39,681 bases of DNA from Cytophagales bacterium (GTDB lineage Bacteria > Bacteroidota > Bacteroidia > Cytophagales > Cyclobacteriaceae). This document shows, piece after piece, positions 1-8,298 of this stretch. The notes under the pieces were generated by a model. It saw nothing but the letters and a program-made list of their open reading frames with translations. It had not been told where the DNA came from and ran no database searches. Position numbers and translations under genes: made by a program. Numbering within the stretch: the first letter of the stretch is position 1; each line of letters begins with the position of its first letter. The DNA is taken from NCBI GenBank assembly GCA_016124425.1, contig WGNT01000067.1, positions 1 to 39,681 of the forward strand. Direction: 5' to 3'.

Positions 1-1052
1 TCAAACATGGGAGAATACACCCAATAGGGCATCGTAGGATGCACCCGAACAGTCTGTGGATACCTGAAATTTTCAGGGAAACCAAACACGGTAACTCCTG
101 CTTTTTCTCCTTCTACCAGTCCGTGCGCACTCACCCAGCTTGCTTTGGTGTGGTTGGCGTCCGCATTTGTTTTGCTTTCACTGGTTAAGATCTTCCAATC
201 ATTTGTATAGTTAACACTGTCAACAACATTCCACTCCTTGCTTCCGCGGATGCCCATTCCTCCGTAGTGGTATTCTACAATAAACAGGGTGTCTTCACTG
301 GTATTTACCTGCTCTGAGTACAGGTCAAACAGGAAATACCCTTCTGTTGGATAGGAGGTTATCTCCCACTCCTCTTCAAGTACTTGCCCATGTTTAAGGC
401 TAATATGGCTCAATTTCGTTCGAAGGGATGCGGTAAGCTGGCCGAGGTTTGTGGCCAAAACATCGACATGTTCGACAGTCCCTGTACCTTGGTGCTGGTT
501 CCAGAAGTCAACTTTTTCTCCCTTGTACTGTGTATTTACCCAAGCATTGAAAATGGCATGTTGGTGTACGTGCCCAGCGGGAAAATCATCGGTAAGGATT
601 TTTCCAGAGGGACTGTAAAGGGGATGGATCATTCCGCTTCGTTTGTAGTAATCAGGCAGTCCGGCGGCAGGATAGGCCGTAGCTGCTTGGTAGAAGAAAA
701 CCGGTCTTTCACCGGACCTAACTTCTATCCCCTGATCGGAAGGGCTTAGCGCCGGCGCAGCATTGGTTTCCACCTTACCTTCTTGTAGTTCAAAGACATT
801 GACACCTTCCAGAAGGCTGGGTACAAGCGAAAAGAGGGTACCATCCTTTTGGATTTCTGCAGGGATTTTTGCTTTCGTCCCCGTATTCAGCAGATGGTAG
901 TACGCATTGGTATCTAGCGCTGAGGGTACTTGAAAGAAAACGGGTGTTTGGATACGTTCTTGAGACGACACACGAATTTCAAGCGTCGCTATTGGCTTTG
1001 ATGTACATGCTGCCAGTACGGATAATATAGAAGCAATAAAGAAGGTACGCAT
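1..1052 (-). CDS. DUF6807 (PmoA-like) family lipoprotein, 3' end outside window
   Basis: Reading the minus strand from ATG at 1052 gives an open frame of 350 codons that runs off the left edge, so the C-terminus is missing. The N-terminus is a short lipoprotein signal with lipobox SVLAAC (Cys16), so the protein is probably a periplasmic or outer-membrane lipoprotein. The central part carries the family's His-rich stretch FPAGHVHQHAIFNAW and a preceding MIHPLYSPSGK; the same layout (IHPLYDVKG, DHPHHHGIFWAW) occurs in the second family member at 15739-16674. These proteins are called methane oxygenase PmoA-like in databases, but no monooxygenase function is shown; in Bacteroidota they usually sit beside carbohydrate genes. 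A TATCTTTG box lies 58 nt upstream. The family call is firm; the function is unknown. Confidence 0.8.
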   Translation of the reverse strand, partial: MRTFFIASILSVLAACTSKPIATLEIRVSSQERIQTPVFFQVPSALDTNAYYHLLNTGTKAKIPAEIQKDGTLFSLVPSLLEGVNVFELQEGKVETNAAPALSPSDQGIEVRSGERPVFFYQAATAYPAAGLPDYYKRSGMIHPLYSPSGKILTDDFPAGHVHQHAIFNAWVNTQYKGEKVDFWNQHQGTGTVEHVDVLATNLGQLTASLRTKLSHISLKHGQVLEEEWEITSYPTEGYFLFDLYSEQVNTSEDTLFIVEYHYGGMGIRGSKEWNVVDSVNYTNDWKILTSESKTNADANHTKASWVSAHGLVEGEKAGVTVFGFPENFRYPQTVRVHPTMPYWVYSPMF

Positions 1053-1109
1053 GGTCATGGGCGCGAAAGGAGTAAAACGATTTAGTGGCATTAGCTGAGC
1101 GAAGGTACC

Positions 1110-1117
1110 CAAAGATA
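1110..1117 (-). promoter_or_regulatory. Candidate Bacteroidota -7 box (TATCTTTG) for the DUF6807 gene
   Basis: On the minus strand 1117-1110 reads TATCTTTG, a perfect match to the Bacteroidota sigma-factor -7 consensus TAnnTTTG. It lies 58 nt before the ATG at 1052. The -33 part is only a T-run (about 1133-1126), not a clear TTTG, so this is a half-supported promoter. Confidence 0.45.
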
Positions 1118-1224
1118 CATCAGAAAAGAAAAACTTAGATACTTTCCGAGGTAAATGCTTGAACATACCGACATAATTTCCCAAAATCCATTACCTTAGA
1201 AGCGCTAATTGTTTCTGTTTCGCT

Positions 1225-4080
1225 ATGTATTCCTCCAATCAATCCTCCTTCCTACCATCTTTTATGTCCAACGTAATTCGCTTGCTGCTGTGCTTTTTGG
1301 TGCTATTTCCGCCCTCTGCAGCGCTTGCACAGGCCTTGCTACAGGATTCGGTACCCATGGACCCTAGGGTAGTCACCGGATCACTGGATAATGGGCTTAG
1401 GTACTACATACAATATAACCCAAAGCCGGAAAACAAGTTGGAGTTGCGACTGGCAGTCAACGCTGGCTCTGTCTTGGAAGATGACGCGCAGCAGGGTTTA
1501 GCCCACTTCGTAGAGCATATGGCCTTTAATGGAACCGAAAATTTTGAAAAAAATGAATTAATAAGTTATCTGCAATCCATCGGAGTATCCTTTGGTAGCG
1601 ACTTGAACGCCTATACGAGTTTTGACGAAACAGTATATATTCTCCCGATTCCTACCGATGACGAGGAGAAGCTGCATAATGGATTTTTGGTGTTAAAGGA
1701 TTGGGCTGGAGGCCTTTTATTGGAAGGAGAAGATATAGATGCAGAAAGGGGAATTATTGTGGAAGAATGGCGTACGGGACAGGGGTCAGAGCAGCGACTT
1801 CGGGATCAGTACCTTCCCGTTTTGCTTAAAGACAGCAAGTACGCCGATAGAATGCCCATCGGGAAGATGGAAATCGTAGAAAATGCCGACTACGAAGAAC
1901 TTCGACGGTTTTACCGTGACTGGTATAGACCAAACAACATGGCAGTGATCGCTGTGGGTGACGTGTCACCAGAAAAGGTTCAGGAGCTTGTAGAAAGGTA
2001 TTTTTCCGAACTGGAGAATCCCTCAGACGCGCCGGAAAGAATCAGTTATGCTGTACCTGTACAGGAAAAAAGTGTGGCCAAAATAATAACAGATCAGGAA
2101 AGTCCCGGGATACAGATTCAATTATACTACAAGCACGGTTCAAAAGAGACTATCACCGGAGGCGATTACAAAGACCGCATTATCCGCACCCTTTACGGGG
2201 GAATGCTCACCCAACGACTTGATGAGATCCGCCAAAAGCCCCAAGCCCCCTTTATCTATGCAGGAGCAAGGTATGGTTCCTTTGTTCGGGGGTTGGATTT
2301 TTTCACGACCACAGGAGCTGTTAGTACAGGAAACACGCTGCCCGGATTAGAAGCATTTATCATGGAAAACGAGCGGGCGCTACGGCACGGATTTACCGAA
2401 GGAGAACTCGAACGGGTCAAACGTTCTCTAGCTAACAGTTCGGAACGCTCTTTTAAAGAAATGGATAAAATGGAATCCCGTACCATTGTGGGCAGGTATA
2501 TATCCCATTTTCTGACGCAAGGCTTCGCAGAAGGAGAAGAAATTAGATATGAACTGTACCAACAGTTACTGCCGCAGATTACCTTGGAAGAGGTAAATGC
2601 CATGGGTAGAGCCCTGATAACAGATAGTAACAGGGTGGTGATCGTAACCGCTCCGGAGAAAGACGCTGATTCGCTGCCAACAGAAGCCCAATTGCTGGCC
2701 TTATTCGATTCGGTAGCAGAAATGGAAATAGCACCTTACGAGGAAGATAACCTACCGGAAGAGCTACTCGCTCTGTCGCCAGAGCCGGGCAAGGTGGTGG
2801 ATAAATTGATTAATGAGGCAGTCGAGGTGACCAGCGTTACCCTTTCTAACGGAATGATTGTTCATTTCAAACCTACAGAATACAAAAATGATGAGATTCT
2901 ATTTACCGGGACCAGTAAAGGTGGCGCTTCGTTGTATGGGGATGAAGATCACTATTCGGCCAGTTATGCGAGTGTGTTGGTGAATATCATGGGGGTAGGC
3001 GATTTTTCCCCATCTAATCTACGGAAAACCTTGGCAGGTAAAAACGTATCTGTCACGCCCAATATCGGTACTTATGGGGAAACGATTTCCGGCAGCACCT
3101 CGCCGCGCGACCTAGAGCTAAGTTTGAAGCTTATTCACCTCTTTTTTACAGCTCCCCGGATGGACGAGGAACTTGCCGATGTATATTTTGACAACCAAAG
3201 GAACCAACTGGCAAGCGCACAAAGCAATCCAGATTTTCAATTCAATAAACGTCTCAATGAAATCGTAAATGATGGTAACCTTAGAGGAATGGGCATCTAC
3301 GATCCGGAGAAACTGGATTTGATCGATATTGAACGCGGACTGGAAATCTACCGCGAACGGTTTGCGAATGCGGCTAATTTTGAGTTTTTGTTTACCGGCA
3401 ATTTGGATCTGGAGACGGTGGTTCCGTTGATAAACCGCTACCTTGGCAGTCTTCCCGGAGATCCGGGATCAAAAGATGACTTTAGGGATCTGGGTATCCG
3501 TATCCCCCGCGGCAAAACGGAGCGGATTGAAGTCGGTGTAGATGAAAAAAGCCAGGTGATTATGTATTTCAGCGGACCAACTGACTATAGCCTGGAGAAA
3601 TCCCAACAACTTTCCTATTTGGGAGAAATCTTAACAATCAAACTGATTGAAACCCTTCGGGAGGAAATCGGTGGCGTGTACGGTGTAGGCGCTAGGGGAG
3701 GCTTGTCCCGTACGCCAGAAGAATCCTTTAGTTTTTCCGTTAGTTTCCCATGTAGTCCGGAAAATGTGGATGCATTGACTGATGCCGTCTGGAATGAAAT
3801 CAGGAAGATTCAGGAAAATGGTCCGGAGGAGGCCGATTTGTTGAAGGTTCGGGAGACAAAACGTGTTGCTTTGGCGGAAAATTTGACCCGCAATGCCTTT
3901 TGGCATGCGCAGATCGCTGCAGCCATTAGTAGCGGAATGCCACTGGAAACCGTTTTAGGTGCCTCAGATCGCGTAATGGAGGTCACAGCTGATCAGGTTA
4001 AGGAAGTTGCCCAAACCTTTTTGGTTCGGGATAACCTGCTTGAAATCCAGAAGTTTCCGGTACCAAAAGCAGATAATTGA
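1225..4080 (+). CDS. M16 family zinc metalloprotease, two-domain (PqqL/pitrilysin-like)
   Basis: A 951-residue secreted metallopeptidase. The N-terminus has a signal peptide ending near SAALAQ; an alternative start at the second Met (1264, MSNVIRLLL) would give a more normal signal length. The inverted zinc motif HFVEH is at residues 94-98, with the third ligand expected at Glu174 in DAERGIIVEEW, fitting HxxEH-x75/76-E, so the N-terminal domain should be catalytic. The second M16 domain (about residues 540-940) lacks the motif and keeps the typical EIGGVYGVGARGG segment, as in other tandem M16 enzymes. Length is normal for periplasmic Bacteroidota M16 proteases. It stands alone; the next gene starts 287 nt later. 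The intergenic stretch after it has small hairpins (GGGAG/CTCCC at 4220-4238, CTTCG/CGAAG at 4242-4252) but no T-tract. Confidence 0.93.
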   Translation: MYSSNQSSFLPSFMSNVIRLLLCFLVLFPPSAALAQALLQDSVPMDPRVVTGSLDNGLRYYIQYNPKPENKLELRLAVNAGSVLEDDAQQGLAHFVEHMAFNGTENFEKNELISYLQSIGVSFGSDLNAYTSFDETVYILPIPTDDEEKLHNGFLVLKDWAGGLLLEGEDIDAERGIIVEEWRTGQGSEQRLRDQYLPVLLKDSKYADRMPIGKMEIVENADYEELRRFYRDWYRPNNMAVIAVGDVSPEKVQELVERYFSELENPSDAPERISYAVPVQEKSVAKIITDQESPGIQIQLYYKHGSKETITGGDYKDRIIRTLYGGMLTQRLDEIRQKPQAPFIYAGARYGSFVRGLDFFTTTGAVSTGNTLPGLEAFIMENERALRHGFTEGELERVKRSLANSSERSFKEMDKMESRTIVGRYISHFLTQGFAEGEEIRYELYQQLLPQITLEEVNAMGRALITDSNRVVIVTAPEKDADSLPTEAQLLALFDSVAEMEIAPYEEDNLPEELLALSPEPGKVVDKLINEAVEVTSVTLSNGMIVHFKPTEYKNDEILFTGTSKGGASLYGDEDHYSASYASVLVNIMGVGDFSPSNLRKTLAGKNVSVTPNIGTYGETISGSTSPRDLELSLKLIHLFFTAPRMDEELADVYFDNQRNQLASAQSNPDFQFNKRLNEIVNDGNLRGMGIYDPEKLDLIDIERGLEIYRERFANAANFEFLFTGNLDLETVVPLINRYLGSLPGDPGSKDDFRDLGIRIPRGKTERIEVGVDEKSQVIMYFSGPTDYSLEKSQQLSYLGEILTIKLIETLREEIGGVYGVGARGGLSRTPEESFSFSVSFPCSPENVDALTDAVWNEIRKIQENGPEEADLLKVRETKRVALAENLTRNAFWHAQIAAAISSGMPLETVLGASDRVMEVTADQVKEVAQTFLVRDNLLEIQKFPVPKADN

Positions 4081-4367
4081 CCCAATTAAACCTCTGTAGC
4101 CTTTTAAAACGTGGGGAAATATCCAGCTCTGCGAACCAAGTGGCTTTTTTTTCACAAAAGCAAAACGGTATGAGGAAGAAGCTATTTCCAAGCAACAACT
4201 TGGGAGACAGGCAGCTGCTGGGAGGGATACTAACTCCCTTCCTTCGACGAAGCTTTAGTGCCTGAACCAAACGTCGTTTAATGCGTATTGGAGGGTATCC
4301 TGTTTAGGAATTATGGTTAAAATTTTGGATATTGGAATTCTCAAGCCCATTATAAACATAACCTCCC

Positions 4368-5165
4368 ATGGAACTTCCACTTGTTACCGTTGATGCTTTT
4401 ACCGATGTGCCGTTTTCTGGGAATCCAGCGGGAATATGTTTACTGCCCTGGGCAATTTCAGAGCAAGCCATGCAACTAATCGCTGCTGAAGTAAACCTTA
4501 GTGAAACCGCTTTTCTGGAAACGATCGGCGATCAGGAATACAAGCTTAGGTGGTTTACCCCTTTGAAAGAAGTAGCTCTTTGTGGACATGCCACCCTCGC
4601 CGCTGCCTATTTGCTTTTCACGGAAGATCTTGCAAATCAGGAATCAGAAATCATCTTTCATACCAAAAGCGGCATCCTTTCCGCTACCTACTCCGATGGA
4701 ATGGTACAGTTGGATTTTCCGCTTATTTCTACCGAAAATGCAGTGCATCCGTATTTTACCGAGTATTTTTTTGGTCAAAAGGTAGTCGGTTCGGCTAAGC
4801 TAGCCAAGAATTGGATTTTGGAACTTGAAAATCCAAAGGCGGTAGAATATGTACTTCCGGTGTGGAGTGAACTTAGCCTGCACAGTGAAGAAGGCGTTAT
4901 CATCACCTCTAGAGGCGACGAGACATTCGATATCATTTCGCGGTACTTTGCTCCAAATATCGGCATTGAAGAAGATCCGGTCACAGGGTTTGCCCACTGC
5001 GCGCTGATGGACTACTGGCATAAAAAGGCACAAAAAACTACCCTAAAAGCCTATCAGGCCAGTAAACGCGGCGGGGTACTGGAAGTAGTGTTACAGGGCA
5101 ATCGCGTACTGTTGCGGGGCGACGCAGTGAAAATGTTTGAAGGATTCTTTACGATTGATCTATAA
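4368..5165 (+). CDS. PhzF family isomerase/epimerase
   Basis: A 265-residue protein of the PhzF / diaminopimelate-epimerase-like fold. The N-terminus VDAFTDVPFSGNPAGICL and the LSETAFLE stretch (Glu at about residue 46 is the acid-base position of the family) are diagnostic. The second half has the family signature EEDPVTGFAHCALMDYW. Family members catalyse isomerisations of small carbonyl or amino compounds; in most Bacteroidota the substrate is unknown, and PhzF homologues outside phenazine clusters should not be read as phenazine enzymes. No phenazine genes are near. Its stop lies 5 nt before the next gene, so it is likely co-transcribed with the oxidoreductase that follows, though a shared pathway is not evident. 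Cytoplasmic, no signal peptide. Confidence 0.93.
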   Translation: MELPLVTVDAFTDVPFSGNPAGICLLPWAISEQAMQLIAAEVNLSETAFLETIGDQEYKLRWFTPLKEVALCGHATLAAAYLLFTEDLANQESEIIFHTKSGILSATYSDGMVQLDFPLISTENAVHPYFTEYFFGQKVVGSAKLAKNWILELENPKAVEYVLPVWSELSLHSEEGVIITSRGDETFDIISRYFAPNIGIEEDPVTGFAHCALMDYWHKKAQKTTLKAYQASKRGGVLEVVLQGNRVLLRGDAVKMFEGFFTIDL

Positions 5166-5170
5166 TAGTG

Positions 5171-6499
5171 ATGGAAAAAGGACGAAGAAAATTCATTGTC
5201 AACTCCCTGTTCACCGCTTCGGGCCTGAGTTTATTGCCTGGAATAAGCCTTTCAAATACGCGCGTTTCGGCAAATGACAAAGTGAATATGGCTGTCATAG
5301 GTTGCAATAACAAGGGATTCAACGTCATGCGGGAATTTCTTCGAACAGGTCGGGTGAACTGCCTTGCCTTGTGCGATATCGACACGCGTGTATTGGAACG
5401 ACGCCGGGCTGAAATTTCCGATCAATTCGCTCAGCAACCAACCTTGTACGGAGACTTCCGGAAGATGCTTGAGGATCGGGAAATAGATGCGGTAATTGTA
5501 GGAAGTCCGGATCATTGGCATTGTCTGCATACCGTGTATGCCTGCCAAGCCGGAAAGGATGTGTATGTTGAAAAACCCTTAGCTAATTCGATCGCAGAGT
5601 GTCAGGTGATGGTAGCCGCAGCGGAAAGGTATAATCGGGTCATTCAGGTCGGCCAGCAACAACGCAGCGGAGATGTTTGGAACGGGGCAATGCAGTACAT
5701 TAAGTCCGGAAAGCTGGGAGCGCTACGCAAAGTGAATCTCTGGGCAAATTTTGCCTATGGATCCGGTTCGCCGATGAAGCCGGATGAACCGGTCCCCGCC
5801 GGTGTAGACTATGCCTTTTGGCAAGGCCCCGCAAAACACAGGACATTTAACCCTACCCGTTTCCATGGCAACTGGCGCCATTTTTGGGATTATGGAGGCG
5901 GCTTGATGACAGACTGGGGAGTGCACCTGATTGACATGGCCCTTTGGGCAAAAGATGTCGTTACCCCACCAACAACGGTGCTTGGGTATGGTGACAACTT
6001 GGGTAATTTGGATTTTAGCCGGGAAACCTTTGATACCATGGCAGTAACCTATCCTATGGATGGCTATGTGATCAACTGGCAACATCTCGGGGGCCTTCAG
6101 CAGGGACCTTATGGTATGCCTTATGGCGTGGAATTTATTGGGGAAAGAAGCTCGGTAGTTGCCAATAGGGAAAAATGGGAGGTGTATGTGGAAAATAAAG
6201 CGGACAGGGAGGCAGCGGAAGAGGAGGCCTCCGCATTTAAGCTGCAATCGGGCATGTCAGAAATGGAGCATCACGTTAGAAACTTTTTGGACTGTATCCA
6301 TTCCCGTAATGAAACTAATTGCCCCATTCACCTCGGTAAAAACGTGGCCCTCTACGCCCACATGGGCAATATCGCTGCAAGATCAAACGCCGGTATGCTC
6401 TCTTGGGATGATTCCTCTGGACTATTTACCAACAACACCGCCGCCAACCGATTTATTACTCCAGATTACCACAATGGCTGGGAGTTGCCTAAAATTTAA
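5171..6499 (+). CDS. Gfo/Idh/MocA family oxidoreductase, Tat-exported
   Basis: An NAD(P)-dependent sugar or inositol-type dehydrogenase of the Gfo/Idh/MocA family. The N-terminus GRRKFIVNSLF is a twin-arginine signal followed by a hydrophobic stretch, so the protein probably crosses the inner membrane folded with its cofactor, as glucose-fructose oxidoreductase does. The Rossmann strand VNMAVIGCNNKG follows, then VEKPLANS with the catalytic lysine (K135) and the YGGGLMTDWGVHLIDMALW block, where D and H are the usual second catalytic pair. A GTG three nt upstream (5168) could also start it, but the ATG at 5171 fits the signal better. It begins 5 nt after the PhzF gene and ends 14 nt before a secreted DUF4038 protein, which suggests periplasmic sugar processing. 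The substrate is not predictable from sequence. Confidence 0.93.
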   Translation: MEKGRRKFIVNSLFTASGLSLLPGISLSNTRVSANDKVNMAVIGCNNKGFNVMREFLRTGRVNCLALCDIDTRVLERRRAEISDQFAQQPTLYGDFRKMLEDREIDAVIVGSPDHWHCLHTVYACQAGKDVYVEKPLANSIAECQVMVAAAERYNRVIQVGQQQRSGDVWNGAMQYIKSGKLGALRKVNLWANFAYGSGSPMKPDEPVPAGVDYAFWQGPAKHRTFNPTRFHGNWRHFWDYGGGLMTDWGVHLIDMALWAKDVVTPPTTVLGYGDNLGNLDFSRETFDTMAVTYPMDGYVINWQHLGGLQQGPYGMPYGVEFIGERSSVVANREKWEVYVENKADREAAEEEASAFKLQSGMSEMEHHVRNFLDCIHSRNETNCPIHLGKNVALYAHMGNIAARSNAGMLSWDDSSGLFTNNTAANRFITPDYHNGWELPKI

Positions 6500-6513
6500 C
6501 CCTATTCTTACGA

Positions 6514-8190
6514 ATGAACCTTCACCTTCAAAGGGCAGTTTTTAAAGCCGCTCTATTTGCAGTACTGTTTTTCTTTGCTTTTTGGGTGCCGGTAATAGCA
6601 CAGCAAATATTCGTCAATGGAGGACCTATTGGCTACCAATTTGGGGTTTACGAGCTCGACTTTCACAGCAGCGAAAAAGACAAAGACCCCTTTTATGAAC
6701 TATCGCTTACGGTCACATTCACCCTCCCTAGTGGAAAGAAGGTAACCGTCGATGGATTTAATGATGGAGGAAGCCTTTTCAGGGCAAGGGCCTATGCCTC
6801 GGAAGTAGGCGTTTGGACCTGGCAAAGTCAATCGAATGACCCGGCAATGCACGCCCACAACGGGACCTTTGAAATTCTGCCCTCGCCTTATAAGGGAAAG
6901 CTTAGGGTCCATGCTCAAGACCCCTATCAGTTTTCCTACGACAACGGTGACTGGTTTTTACATATTGGTGATACGGGCTACCGCTTTGTAGTGGCCTCGG
7001 AACCCCATTGGAAGGACTATATTGACCAAGCTGCTGCCATGGGTGCCACCAAAATAAGGACCTGGTTTGCTATGGAACGCTCCAAAGTTAGTGACTTGTT
7101 TGAAGGCAACTCCGATAAGCTGGCCCTTAACTATTGGAAAGAAATCGAACGGCGACTGCGCTACACGCTAGAAAATCACCCCAATATGATCATTCAGTTA
7201 ATTCCCTTTGCTGAAGACGCACCGCTGATCAACAGCTATGCCGACGGAAACGGCAAGGCGAAAAAACTCATTGCCTATGCGCAAGCACGTTGGTCGTCTT
7301 TTCCAAACGTACAGTGGACAATCATTAACGATGTCATGTTGGTAGACAATAACCCCGAGCTGAAAGGCCGTGAGGTAAACTGGCAGACGGTGAACCAAGT
7401 AGGCACGGATATGGCAGCGCGTGAACCATGGGGAACCTTGCTTACCAGCCATCAGGCGCGATTTTCGGGATACCAGTTTGTCGCCGCTCCTTGGTCAGAT
7501 ATCGTAACGCTGGAAGACCTAGATCAGGTAGCCGGTCAAAAGATAGCGGAGTACCGTCAACAGGTTCGTCAGCCAATCGTTAACGATGAGGACCGCTACG
7601 AACTGTATCGGCCACCGGTCCACCGCAGGTACTTTTTCCGTCGGTTGATGTTGGCCTCCCTGTTTTCGGGAGGGCATGCTACCTATGGTGGGCTGCGGAC
7701 CTACGAAGCCTTTGGCGGCCACAATATTAGCCCCACCGGCGGTTTAAGCAACGAATACCTCGCTTGGGAAGGACGCGACAAAGGGGTTTCCGGTTATTAT
7801 GATGCCAATAGGGCTGGGATCCTTCAGCAGGGAGCGCACGACTTTACGCATATCCACGAATTTTTTAAATCTTCTGGGTTGACCTTGGTGGGTCTTGAGC
7901 CCGATGACGCCTTTGTTGGCGGCGATCCTTTTAGGTCTAAGTGTATTCGGAGTGCAGGTACGTACCTTATCTACCTAGCCAATCCTTCGGGCGAAACTCC
8001 CGAGACCGACTTTCCCAACACGAAGGTTGCGGAGGTTACCATAGACCTACCGCCCGGACAATACACCTGCAACTGGTTTGATCCCAAATCGGGCAGTTGG
8101 ATAAGAGGAAGACGACTTGAAGGAGGACAACAGACCTTGAAAGCCCCTGCTGCTGAGGATTGGGTGGTTTGGATAGAACAGATCCAATAG
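6514..8190 (+). CDS. DUF5060 / DUF4038 putative glycoside hydrolase, secreted
   Basis: A 558-residue exported protein. The signal peptide is about residues 1-29 (cleavage after VIAQ). A DUF5060-like beta-sandwich follows (about 30-130, including SPYKGKLRVH), then a TIM-barrel DUF4038 domain (about 135-460: FLHIGDTGYRFV, KIRTWFAMERS, WTIINDVM, PIVNDEDRYELY), which is the apiosidase-like glycoside hydrolase fold. A C-terminal putative collagen-binding-type beta domain (about 470-555: YLIYLANPSGE, YTCNWFDPKSGSW) completes the usual layout. It is translationally close (14 nt) to the Tat-exported oxidoreductase, which suggests joint action on a plant or algal glycan side chain. The glycosidase role is family inference; the sugar is unknown. 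The downstream intergenic repeat separates it from the convergent creD. Confidence 0.88.
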   Translation: MNLHLQRAVFKAALFAVLFFFAFWVPVIAQQIFVNGGPIGYQFGVYELDFHSSEKDKDPFYELSLTVTFTLPSGKKVTVDGFNDGGSLFRARAYASEVGVWTWQSQSNDPAMHAHNGTFEILPSPYKGKLRVHAQDPYQFSYDNGDWFLHIGDTGYRFVVASEPHWKDYIDQAAAMGATKIRTWFAMERSKVSDLFEGNSDKLALNYWKEIERRLRYTLENHPNMIIQLIPFAEDAPLINSYADGNGKAKKLIAYAQARWSSFPNVQWTIINDVMLVDNNPELKGREVNWQTVNQVGTDMAAREPWGTLLTSHQARFSGYQFVAAPWSDIVTLEDLDQVAGQKIAEYRQQVRQPIVNDEDRYELYRPPVHRRYFFRRLMLASLFSGGHATYGGLRTYEAFGGHNISPTGGLSNEYLAWEGRDKGVSGYYDANRAGILQQGAHDFTHIHEFFKSSGLTLVGLEPDDAFVGGDPFRSKCIRSAGTYLIYLANPSGETPETDFPNTKVAEVTIDLPPGQYTCNWFDPKSGSWIRGRRLEGGQQTLKAPAAEDWVVWIEQIQ

Positions 8191-8195
8191 GGAAA

Positions 8196-8297
8196 TAGGT
8201 TTATCCACGAATGTCACGAATGAACACAAAGGTATTTTGGGGCATTGACAGTAACGGAGCTCCCTTTAAACATTCGTGACAAAAGGTTTATCCAGGG
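8196..8297. repeat. Intergenic inverted-repeat element between convergent genes
   Basis: An element of about 100 bp. TGTCACGAATG (8212-8222) pairs perfectly with CATTCGTGACA (8271-8281), and inside it AAAGG (8228-8232) pairs with CCTTT (8263-8267). The ends carry a direct repeat TTTATCCA at about 8200 and 8287. It lies between the DUF4038 stop and the creD stop, so it may also act as a two-sided transcription stop, although there is no T-tract. The arm wording (CACGAATGTCACGAATG, AACACAAAG) resembles a dispersed intergenic repeat I associate with Bacteroidota genomes; that is memory, not a search. Confidence 0.6.
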
Positions 8298-8298
8298 A

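Noticed and set aside
384..749. 121-residue plus-strand open frame
   Set aside because: It lies opposite the DUF6807 gene, which has a lipoprotein signal and family motifs; the plus frame has no recognisable features.
4368..5165. PhzF as evidence of phenazine synthesis
   Set aside because: No other phz genes are present; PhzF-fold isomerases are widespread in unrelated settings.
5723..6247. 174-residue minus-strand open frame
   Set aside because: Antisense shadow of the Gfo/Idh/MocA gene, whose motifs are clear.
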